DNA from: Nemertoderma westbladi | Taxonomy: Eukaryota > Xenacoelomorpha > Nemertodermatida > Nemertodermatidae | Length of the DNA stretch: 64,000 nucleotides | Assembly (NCBI GenBank): GCA_032718475.1 | Contig: JAUCBJ010008982.1 | Location: 38,672-102,671, forward strand | Reading direction: 5' to 3' | Part shown: in pieces, positions 26,001 to 38,000 of the stretch | How positions within the stretch are numbered: position 1 is the first letter of the stretch | Layout: the number at the start of each line of letters is the position of its first letter | Translations under genes and position numbers: made by a program | The notes under the pieces: model-generated | What the model saw: the letters and a program-made list of their open reading frames with translations, nothing else | The model's database searches: none | What the model was told of the DNA's origin: nothing

Positions 26001-29000
26001 TCGAGGAAATCCTGCCAAGTACCTAACTGATCTAGACTTTGCTGATGACTTAGGAGTACTCTCAGAATCATTAGAGGGAGCCCAGCGGCTCCTCAGCTCA
26101 TTAGAACATGCTGCTTCTAGTGTTGGTCTTTTTATTAACTCAAGAAAGACCAAAATTCTGACAGTTAACTTTGAAAGTCCTCAGCAAGTCTCTGATCGGA
26201 TGAGCATAAGCTCAAAGGATGGTATGCTTGAGCATGTGGACGACTTCTGTTACCTGGGATCATGGATCCGGAAGTCAGGTGAGGACCTTCGAATACGTAA
26301 GGGAAAGGCATGGGCAGCCTTGAATAGGCTTTCCAGGATTTGGAAGTCACCTAGAATTAATCGGAAACTTAAGGTCCGATTATTTAGAGCAGCAGTAGTT
26401 CCAGTACTCCTCTACGGGAGTCCATGCTGGGCTCTAACTGCTGAGGACACCAAATCTCTGGATGGCACATTCACAAGAATGCTACGCCGGGTACATTGTG
26501 TCAAGTACAATGCACACATCTCCAACCAGACACTATATAACATTGGAGGTGTCTCATTGGTTCCCCCAAGCTTGACACTAGAACAAAATCGCCTCCGCTT
26601 TGCAGGACATTGCTTTCGCCGTGAGGACCAGCCAGTGCATAATCTTGTACTTTGGCAGCCTCATGGAGTGAATAAGCATGGTGGACAGCCCATGACTTTC
26701 TTGAGACGCATCTTAAAGGACACTGGCCTTAAAGATGCGGATGATCTAGCAAATGTCATGGGTGATGGGAGTTGTGGCGGTGCAATTTTGTTGACAAGCC
26801 GGCACAGCATTCTTAAAAATGCAGCTGCAATGCAGCATGCCGATCCTAGTAGTAGATTCCTTCAAATAAACCAACTCTGTTTAGTAAACAGGAGCTACAG
26901 ACACCGACTAGATTCCTTCAAATAAACCAACTCTGGTTAGTAAACAGGAGCTACAGACACCAACTAGATTCCTTCAAATAAACCAACTCTGGTTAGTAAA
27001 CAGGAGCTACAGACACCAACTAGATTCCTTCAAATAAACCAACTCTGGTTAGTAAACAGGAGCTACAGACACCGACTAGATTCCTTCAAATAAACCAACT
27101 CTGGTTAGTAAACAGGAGCTACAGACACCGACTAGATTCCTTCAAATAAACCAACTCTGGTTAGTAAACAGGAGCTACAAACACCGACTAGATTCCTTCA
27201 AATAAACCAACTCTGTTTAGTAAACAGGAGCTACAGACACCGACTAGATTCCTTCAAATAAACCAACTCTGGTTAGTAAACAGGAGCTACAGACACCAAC
27301 TAGATTCCTTCAAATAAACCAACTCTGGTTAGTAAACAGGAGCTACAGACACCAACTAGATTCCTTCAAATAAACCAACTCTGGTTAGTAAACAGGAGCT
27401 ACAGACACCGACTAGATTCCTTCAATTAAACCAACTCTGGTTAGTAAACAGGAGCTACAGACACCGACTAGATTCCTTCAAACAAACCATCTCTGGTTAG
27501 TAAACAGGAGCTACAGACACCGACTAGATTCCTTCAAATAAACCAAATCTGTTTAGTAAACAGGAGCTACAGACACCGACTAGATTCCTTGAAATAAACC
27601 AACTCTGTTTAGTAGACAGGAGCTACAGACACCGACTAGATTCCTTCAAATAAACCAACTCTGGTTAGTAAACAGGAGCTACAGACACCGACTAGATTCC
27701 TTCAAATAAACCAACTCTGGTTAGTAAACAGGAGCTACAGACACCGACTAGATTCCTTCAAATAAACCAACTCTGTTTAGTAAACAGGAGCTACAGACAC
27801 CGACTAGATTCCTTCAAATAAACCAACTCTGTTTAGTAAACAGGAGCTACAGACACCGACTAGATTCCTTCAAATAAACCAACTCTGGTTAGTAAACAGG
27901 AGCTACAGACACCAACTAGATTCCTTCAAATAAACCAACTCTGGTTAGTAAACAGGAGCTACAGACACCGACTAGATTCCTTCAAATAAACCAACTCTGG
28001 TTAGTAAACAGGAGCTACAGACACCGACTAGATTCCTTCAAATAAACCAACTCTGTTTAGTAAACAGGAGCTACAGACACCGACTAGATTCCTTCAAATA
28101 AACCAACTCTGGTTAGTAAACAGGAGCTACAGACACCAACTAGATTCCTTCAAATAAACCAACTCTGTTTAGTAAACAGGAGCTACAGACACCGACTAGA
28201 TTCCTTCAAACAAACCAACTCTGTTTAGTAAACAGGAGCTACAGACACCGACTAGATTCCTTCAAATAAACCAACTCTGGTTAGTAAACAGGAGCTACAG
28301 ACACCGACTAGATTCCTTCAAATAAACCAACTCTGGTTAGTAAACAGGAGCTACAGACACCGACTAGATTCCTTCAAATAAACCAACTCTGGTTAGTAAA
28401 CAGGAGCTACAGACACCAACTAGATTCCTTCAAATAAACCAACTCTGTTTAGTAAACAGGAGCTACAGACACCGACTAGATTCCTTCAAATAAACCAACT
28501 CTGGTTAGTAAACAGGAGCTACAGACACCGACTAGATTCCTTCAAATAAACCAACTCTGGTTAGTAAACAGGAGCTACAGACACCGACTAGATTCCTTCA
28601 AATAAACCAACTCTGGTTAGTAAACAGGAGCTACAGACACCGACTAGATTCCTTCAAATAAACCAACTCTGGTTAGTAAACAGGAGCTACAGACACCGAC
28701 TAGATTCCTTCAAATAAACCAACTCTGGTTAGTAAACAGGAGCTACAGACACCGACTAGATTCCTTCAAATAAACCAACTCTGGTTAGTAAACAGGAGCT
28801 ACAGACACCGACTAGATTCCTTCAAATAAACCAACTCTGTTTAGTAAACAGGAGCTACAGACACCGACTAGATTCCTTCAAATAAACCAACTCTGGTTAG
28901 TAAACAGGAGCTACAGACACCGACTAGATTCCTTCAAATAAACCAACTCTGTTTAGTAAACAGGAGCTACAGACACCGACTAGATTCCTTCAAATAAACC

Positions 29001-32000
29001 AACTCTGGTTAGTAAACAGGAGCTACAGACACCGACTAGATTCCTTCAAATAAACCAACTCTGTTTAGTAAACAGGAGCTACAGACACCGACTAGATTCC
29101 TTCAAATAAACCAACTCTGTTTAGTAAACAGGAGCTACAGACACCGACTAGATTCCTTCAAATAAACCAACTCTGGTTAGTAAACAGGAGCTACAGACAC
29201 CGACTAGATTCCTTCAAATAAACCAACTCTGGTTAGTAAACAGGAGCTACAGACACCGACTAGATTCCTTCAAATAAACCAACTCTGGTTAGTAAACAGG
29301 AGCTACAGACACCGACTAGATTCCTTCAAATAAACCAACTCTGTTTAGTAAACAGGAGCTACAGACACCGACTAGATTCCTTCAAATAAACCAACTCTGG
29401 TTAGTAAACAGGAGCTACAGACACCGACTAGATTCCTTCAAATAAACCAACTCTGTTTAGTAAACAGGAGCTACAGACACCGACTAGATTCCTTCAAATA
29501 AACCAACTCTGTTTAGTAAACAGGAGCTACAGACACCGACTAGATTCCTTCAAATAAACCAACTCTGTTTAGTAAACAGGAGCTACAGACACCGACTAGA
29601 TTCCTTCAAATAAACCAACTCTGGTTAGTAAACAGGAGCTACAGACACCGACTAGATTCCTTCAAATAAACCAACTCTGGTTAGTAAACAGGAGCTACAG
29701 ACACCGACTAGATTCCTTCAAATAAACCAACTCTGTTTAGTAAACAGGAGCTACAGACACCGACTAGATTCCTTCAAATAAACCAACTCTGGTTAGTAAA
29801 CAGGAGCTACAGACACCGACTAGATTCCTTCAAATAAACCAACTCTGGTTAGTAAACAGGAGCTACAGACACCGACTAGATTCCTTCAAATAAACCAACT
29901 CTGTTTAGTAAACAGGAGCTACAGACACCGACTAGATTCCTTCAAATAAACCAACTCTGTTTAGTAAACAGGAGCTACAGACACCGACTAGATTCCTTCA
30001 AATAAACCAACTCTGTTTAGTAAACAGGAGCTACAGACACCGACTAGATTCCTTCAAATAAACCAACTCTGTTTAGTAAACAGGAGCTACAGACACCGAC
30101 TAGATTCCTTCAAATAAACCAACTCTGTTTAGTAAACAGGAGCTACAGACACCGACTAGATTCCTTCAAATAAACCAACTCTGTTTAGTAAACAGGAGCT
30201 ACAGACACCGACTAGATTCCTTCAAATAAACCAAATCTGTTTAGTAAACAGGAGCTACAGACACCGACTAGATTCCTTCAAATAAACCAACTCTGGTTAG
30301 TAAACAGGAGCTACAGACACCAACTAGATTCCTTCAAATAAACCAACTCTGGTTAGTAAACAGGAGCTACAGACACCGACTAGATTCCTTCAAATAAACC
30401 AACTCTGTTTAGTAAACAGGAGCTACAGACACCAACTAGATTCCTTCAAATAAACCAACTCTGGTTAGTAAACAGGAGCTACAGACACCGACTAGATTCC
30501 TTCAAATAAACCAACTCTGTTTAGTAAACAGGAGCTACAGACACCGACTAGATTCCTTCAAATAAACCAACTCTGGTTAGTAAACAGGAGCTACAGACAC
30601 CGACTAGATTCCTTCAAATAAACCAACTCTGTTTAGTAAACAGGAGCTACAGACACCAACTAGATTCCTTCAAATAAACCAACTCTGGTTAGTAAACAGG
30701 AGCTACAGACACCGACTAGATTCCTTCAAATAAACCAACTCTGTTTAGTAAACAGGAGCTACAGACACCGACTAGATTCCTTCAAATAAACCAACTCTGT
30801 TTAGTAAACAGGAGCTACAGACACCGACTAGATTCCTTCAAATAAACCAACTCTGGTTAGTAAACAGGAGCTACAGACACCGACTAGATTCCTTCAAATA
30901 AACCAACTCTGGTTAGTAAACAGGAGCTACAGACACCGACTAGATTCCTTCAAATAAACCAACTCTGGTTAGTAAACAGGAGCTACAGACACCGACTAGA
31001 TTCCTTCAAATAAACCAACTCTGGTTAGTAAACAGGAGCTACAGACACCGACTAGATTCCTTCAAATAAACCAACTCTGGTTAGTAAACAGGAGCTACAG
31101 ACACCGACTAGATTCCTTCAAATAAACCAACTCTGTTTAGTAAACAGGAGCTAAGCTGACACCGACTAGATTCCTTCAAATAAACCAACTCTGTTTGAAT
31201 TCCAACACTTCATGGAGGGGGGGGGGGATTATTAACCAGACTAATAAGGAAAACCGGTTTGGAAACGTTAACTTTTTATTCATTTTATTTATTAAATAAA
31301 TTTAATATTAATATCATTATATTATATTATTCAATATTTAGTTTAATATTTCAACTGAATGTCTCGTAAGTTTTCAAAATAAAGCGATAAAAATTCATGT
31401 AGCGACAAATTTAGAAACAATTGGAAAATTTACAATAGTTCCTATAATTTAACTTATATGATGTTTTGTCGCTCTGATTCTAGTTTATTTCGAGACATTT
31501 GACTTCAAAACTGACAGCTTTCGTACACCAGTAGCGGATAGCGCAGCCTAAAATGTCGCTAAGGAGCAGCAGTTTCCTCTAGGTGGTAATAGTTCTGGGG
31601 GACCGTACTGGAGATAGTGGACATAACCTGTGCGTAATCCCGGAAATAACTATACTTCACTTTATTTGTAACAATATATATTTTATTTTCAGTGGGATCT
31701 GGTTTGCGACTACGCCTACTTGGGAGATTTGGCTACAACTATATTCTTTATCGGTCTAGGAATCGGATCCCCGTTGCTAGGAAATCTCTCAGATATGTAA
31801 GCCAATCAAAATAGAGAAATTATGTAAATTAATAAATATAAATTATTCTCGGCTAAATAACTGCTGTTTGATAATTTGTGGACTTTATGGTTGTATTTCA
31901 CCAATATGAGCAACTATCAAACCATCATATTCAATAATATTACGTAATTAGTCAGAATAATACACAACAACACCAACCCTCCCCTCGCACATATATTTCT

Positions 32001-35000
32001 AGAAGTCATTATCCATTTGCCTGGAATTTTAAAATTAAAAAATGTGCTTCAAGACACCTACGATGACAATAAATTAAACCTGCACCAAAATTTTACTAAC
32101 TGCTTAAAATAGGGCACCGGTATTTCGTGAAGGGGGGATGCCCCCCCCCCCCCCCCCCCCCCCCCCTCCCATTTCTGCTTTTAGTTCTCGAGATATTGTG
32201 GAATATCTGAACAGACAGAATGTCTGTCAAAATGTAAATCAGACAGACAGACAACAGACCGTAAACCCCCGTAAATATAATTTTATCTCGGTGGTGTGCT
32301 TTCTTCCTGTCAGACACTTTTATTAACCATCCAGACACCATACTGGTAGATTTGGCGGGAAGCTTTGGACTTTGAAGGCAACTATCTCAGGATGACAATT
32401 TTTGCACGAAAAATACTACTCCTCCGCCATTTCTTAACCGTTTTTTTGCAATTTCTGCTGGTTTTTTAAATTTTTATTTATTTTGAATTTTTTTTACAAA
32501 ATCGCCTAGTATCTGAAATAGAAAATGAAAATATAAAAAGTGGTCGAAAATTATTATGAAAACGAGTGTTCTAAAAGAATGTGGTATCGGATAATGAAAA
32601 TGAAAATGAAAATGATAGAATAGAGTTGAATCCATGGTGCCGAGCATATCGCTGTTGCATATCGGTGTTGCATATCGGTGTCGGATGTTGCTGATCACGT
32701 CACTAAATATTATTAATAAATTTTAAATTGATTATAATTATTCTATAGTTATGGGAGGAAGAAGTTGCTGATAATATCTTGTCTCGTTGTTTGTGTTCAC
32801 GGAATTGTTCTCAGTTTAATGCCTAATTACATCGCCTACACCATCGTTAAGTTCTCTCTTGGCATGTGGATGAAGGTAGCCATACTTTATATAGTCATAC
32901 AGTAGTGGGTCTTGTTATTAGATATTAATATTATTATTGTAGTGTACAGTACAAGCCTAATGATTTTACTACTCGAACCGGTACAACGAAGATGTGATCT
33001 AATATAAACGGGATAAGTTGGAAGCGGAAGATGGTACAAGATTATACATAAAAAAATAACATAGCAATTATCAGGATGATTATGACATTAATAGAAAGGA
33101 ACAATTTATGAGGGAGGGGGGCGACTGTGGGGTAGGGAAGGCATTAGGTGGGATATTACGTGTAAATAAATGTGTTCATATTATAGTTCATACAAGGAAT
33201 ATTTAGTATATATATATAAGTTAATGCGTATAACAAGGAATATACACAGAGGGTAACGAGCAGACATTTTTTAAACAATGTCGAGATTTTAAACAGTTTT
33301 AATTTTTGTTAATTATTTTACATAATTATAGTTAGTTAGTAGCGCCGAGGCGCTGTATATTCAATCAATATTTGACATATATAAATACAGAATTACTGTA
33401 ACATAATGCATGTAATTATACACCAAATCAGCACGTTCACTACAACGAAATCTTACAGGGGTACGTCTGCACAAATATCCCTTCAAAAATTTATATTATC
33501 GCATTCAAGAACAAAATAATAATAAAACTCTTCGTACTATCTTAATTATTCGTACAACCGCAACAGATGGCACCATAGATCATCCATAATGCCTTTTTCC
33601 CAATTTGCGCTAATACTATTATTCATTGTGTTTAGTAGATACGGTGGCCGATAAGGTCCAGCCATCTTTATTTTAAAAGTCGCACTCTTTTCATTTATGT
33701 TTGTTACCGTAAAAGAGTGCGACGTTCTTTAATTAAGAATAATGTCAACTAGAATAACAGTCTAGTAGAATCTAGTATATTGTGGTATCATATAATATTT
33801 AGCCTACTAAGCAAACCTACCACTACTCCCTACACAATAATGCTAAAATGGGAGTCCATGCTGGGCTCTAACTGCAGAGGATACCAAATCTCTGGACGCC
33901 ACATTCACAATAATGCTGCGCCGGTTTCATTGTGACAAGTACATTGAACAAATTTCCAATCAGACTCTATACAACATTGGAGGTGTTCCATTAGTCTCCC
34001 CTAGCTTCGACAACATTTGTGTCTACTGTTGACGGTGATACAGAACCATTTGAAGTGTTATGGGGCGTCCTCCAAGGAGACACACTTGCACCATTCTTGT
34101 TCATTATTGTGGTTGACTATGTTCTACGCATGTCCTTAGATCATCATAATGATGATGGTGTGATGATAACTCCACCTACTGGCTCCAGAAGTCGAGGAAA
34201 TCCTGCTAAGTACCTAACTGATCTAGACTTTGCTGATGACTTAGGAGTACTCTCAGAATCATTAGAGGGAGCCCAACGGCTCCTCAGCTCATTAGAACAT
34301 GCTGCTTCTAGTGTTGGTCTTTTTATTAACTCCAGAAAGACCAAAATTCTGACAGTTAACTTTGAAAGTCCCCAGCAAGTCTCTGATCGGATGAGCATAA
34401 GCTCAAAGGATGGTATGCTTGAGCATGTGGACGACTTCTGTTACCTGGGATCATGGATCCGGAAGTCAGGTGAGGACCTTCGAATACGTAAGGGAAAGGC
34501 ATGGGCAGCCTTGAATAGGCTTTCCAGGATTTGGAAGTCACCTAGAATTAATCGGAAACTTAAGGTCCGATTATTTAGAGCAGCAGTAGTTCCAGTACTC
34601 CTCTACGGGAGTCCATGCTGGGCTCTAACTGCTGAGGACACCAAATCTCTGGATGGCACATTCACAAGAATGCTACGCCGGGTTCATTGTGTCAAGTACA
34701 ATACACACATCTCCAACCAGACACTATATAACATTGGAGGTGTCTCATTGGTTCCCCCAAGCTTGACACTAGAACAAAATCGCCTCCGCTTTGCAGGACA
34801 TTGCTTTCGCCGTGAGGACCAGCCAGTGCATAATCTTGTACTTTGGCAGCCTCATGGAGTGAATAAGCATGGTGGACAGCCCATGACTTTCTTGAGACGC
34901 ATCTTAAAGGACCCTGGCCTTAAAGATGCGGATGATCTAGCAAATGTCATGGGTGATAGGGAGTTGTGGCGGTGCAATTTTGTTGACAAGCCGGCACAGC

Positions 35001-38000
35001 ATTCTTAAAAATGCAGCTGCAATGCAGCATGCCGATCCTAGTAGTAGCTTGACAATTGAATGGAACCGCCTCCGCTTTGTAGGACATTGCTTTCGCCGTG
35101 AGGACCAGCCAGTGCATAATCTTGTACTTTGGCAGCCTCATGGAGTGAATAAGCATGGTGGACAGCCCATGACTCTATTGAGACGCATCTTAAAGGACAC
35201 TGGCCTCGAAGAGGCGGATGATATAGCAAATGTCATGGGTGATAGGGAGTTGTTGCGGCGCAATTTTGTCGACAAGCCGGCACAGCATTCTTAATATATA
35301 TATATATACAATATATATAATGCAGCTGCAATGCAGCATGGCGATCGTAGTAGTAGTACTATGCTAAAAAATTGAGGCCCAATTTTATTTCCCTCTCTAT
35401 AATGATATTTCAAATCTTAAAGAGTGCGATGTGGTGTTGCAACTATTGATCGCACACTTTCTAGCACCATCAAACTCTTTCAAGGCACGTCGCAATCTTT
35501 CTAACCCCATCTCACTCTTTCAAGGCACGTCGCCACCCTTTTACAGTAACAAATATACATGAAAAGATTGCGACTTTTAAAATAAAGATGGCTGGACATT
35601 ATCGGCCACCGTAAGTAGAGATGGATAAAACTAATGATTACATTACAGGTCGGTATATATCCGTGGCTAAAACTCCGTAGAAGTATAATACTGTAGAAAA
35701 ACGTCTTTCCAGCTTTAATTACTTTATTTTAATTATTTAATTAATTACCACTTCCCAGGTCACGGGATACACTTCTCTTGTCCTAGCCATGGAATATTTC
35801 CCGTGCGAAAAGAGAGAGTTGGCCGGAATTCTTATCGAAACATTCTGGATCACTCCGTACATAGTTCTCTCTGTTATGGTATACTTTATAAGGGACTGGA
35901 GGAATCTTATTCTCGCTACCTCAGTACCATTGGCAGCATTTATTTCTTATATTTGGTTAGAATTTATAATTCGAATTACTTCATAGAATAATTAATTTTA
36001 AAAGTTATGTAAATTAATTATAATTTTAATTGCAAAAGTTAATAATTGTTGGATAAATCCTGCAGTTAATGTGATTCTAGAACATTCTAGAACATTCTTT
36101 CATTACTATTCAGTTTTTAAACTATGCTTCTCTCTCCATTCAGGGTTCTGCCAGAGTCATTGCATTGGCTGGTTGTGATGGGAAAGAGTAAAGACGCCGA
36201 AAAAATATTAAATAAAGGACTAAAATTCAATAAAATAAAGTTGGATTACCAAATTCATCTTATCAAAAGCGAAGAAGACAGGAATGAGTGCTTGGAAAAC
36301 AAGAAGTACACCATACTCGATATGTTCAGAACACCAAATATAAGACGGAACTCTCTTATTATTTTTTACATTTGGTGAGTTTTCCTAACCTAATGGCGGC
36401 GCTGTTTCAATAGATAGAAAGACATACATAGATGGCGCCTACAAAGATTTAAATTCTACCTAATGGCGGCGCTGTTTCAATAGATAGAAAGACATACATA
36501 GATGGCGCCTACAAAGATTTAAATTCTACCTAATGGCGGCGCTGTTTCAATAGATAGAAAGACATACATATATGGCGCCTACAAAGATTTAAATTCTACC
36601 TAATGGCGGCGCTGTTTCAATAGATAGAAAGACATACATAGATGGCGCCTACAAAGATTTAAATTCTTATGAAAAATATTTCTTTACCCACTTATTTTTG
36701 AAGTGTGTAATTTTGAAATTCCTTTGATTTGTATTTTCGTTTTACAATAGTACTTCAGCCCAATTTGGTTTAGGAACAAGCCCACAGGATTAGTGATTAA
36801 GGAGTGTATTAATTATTAATCGAATCGGAATGCAATTACTTTAGGTTTGCCAACGAGGTTGTTTATTACCAACTATCTATGAATACAGACACCTTGGCTG
36901 GGGACCGATATGTCAACTTCGCCATATCAGCTGTTGTAGAGATCCCAGCATATATTCTCGCCTATTTCCTAGTAAAGCACAAAGGAAGAATTCCTTCTCT
37001 TTGCGGACTTCATATATTTGGGGGTGTTATCCTCATGACTACCGGATTCATACCAACTGATTCAGGTTAGTCATAATTTTCATAATTTATTGGTGATAGA
37101 TATAGTTAAACAGTTTGCAATCAATATCTCAGATCTTTTACAACCAAACTCCGATTTTATTTATTACCTTTGGTATCCTTTCTATTAGTACTAATTAATT
37201 ATCTACTATAAAGTCGAAGAATCAATTCCATGCCAGTGGTTTAATATCAGTGTCAACACATTGTTCAGTAGCTAAAAACGAAATGCGAAAATTAAACATC
37301 TGACTGACCCACTAAGAAGTCAGGAGCTCAATACTATCTCTGTTTAAAACTTCGTAAAATCTCATTAAGAAATTAAAAAAAAATAGTGGAGTGAGCAGTT
37401 CAGTCCAGTCCATGACACTGAATTACAACAGCCCTTGAGATTGTGTAGTTCAAGAAACACCCATCCAATGACATACACAGCACATACATGGATATATCCC
37501 TTTAATATAAAATGAATGTCATTTAATTAAATAAAATCATTTTCTACCTTGAATGATCCAGGATTATGGCTGATTTCAACCTGTTCAGCGATGTTGGGTA
37601 AGATGTGTGTTGGAGGCACATATGCGATCATTATTATGTACACAACAGAAATATTTCCAACGGTCATACGATCTGTAGGAACAATGACTTGTGTCATATT
37701 CTCTGATCTGGCTGACATTACAACTCCATATATGGATCAGCTGGTAAGTGAATACAATCTGTGTAGAGGTAGAACTGAGCTAGCTGTTACCGGATTGGTT
37801 GGTTTTTAAGTAGAGGTAGAACTGAGCTAGCTGTTACCGGATTGGTTGGTTTTTAAGTAGAGGTAGAACTGAGCTAGCTGTTACCGGATTGGTTGGTTTT
37901 TATGTAGAGGTAGAACTGTGCTAGCTGTTACTGGATTGTTTGGTTTTTGGGTAGAGGTAGAACTGAGCTAGCTGTTACCAGATTGGTTGGTTGTTAAGTA

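Larger units (their letters stand above)
19120..27420. repeat. 4.1-kb tandem duplication inside the 56-bp array, including a LINE
   Basis: Sequence from about 19.12 to 23.3 kb matches 23.22 to 27.4 kb at a constant offset of exactly 4100 bp, with only a few substitutions noticed (for example near 21,270/25,370 and 21,356/25,456). Both copies include the same 1,054-bp LINE insertion with the same junctions. Either recent unequal exchange or an assembly duplication. Confidence 0.85.
16216..31192. repeat. Intron 2 minisatellite, 56-bp unit, about 230 copies
   Basis: The unit opens with GTTAGTAAACAGGAGCTACA and continues through GACACCGACTAGATTCC and AAATAAACCAACTCTG. It starts exactly at the intron 2 donor and runs to 31,192, interrupted by two LINE copies (21,699-22,752 and 25,799-26,852). 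Recurrent variants (GTT/TTT at the unit start, CCGAC/CCAAC, AACTCTG/AAATCTG, an insert giving AAACATAGCAGGAG) occur in repeating order, showing higher-order repeats at about 1 kb and 4.1 kb. Unique DNA of 500 bp precedes the acceptor. Confidence 0.97.
33642..35611. mobile_element. TIR element in intron 4, host of nested LINE insertions
   Basis: About 80-bp imperfect terminal inverted repeats begin CGGTGGCCGATAA (33,642) and end with the reverse complement at 35,611, flanked by TA on both sides (33,640-33,641 and 35,612-35,613). A TA duplication suggests the Tc1/mariner group, but no transposase remains. Removing the LINE sequences leaves a MITE of under 0.5 kb. The right arm also has a duplicated segment around TCTTTCAAGGCACGTCGC. 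Confidence 0.7.

Noticed and set aside
16216-31192. CRISPR-like array (regular 56-bp periodicity)
   Set aside because: The entire unit repeats with no unique spacers, the context is a eukaryotic intron, and there are no cas genes.
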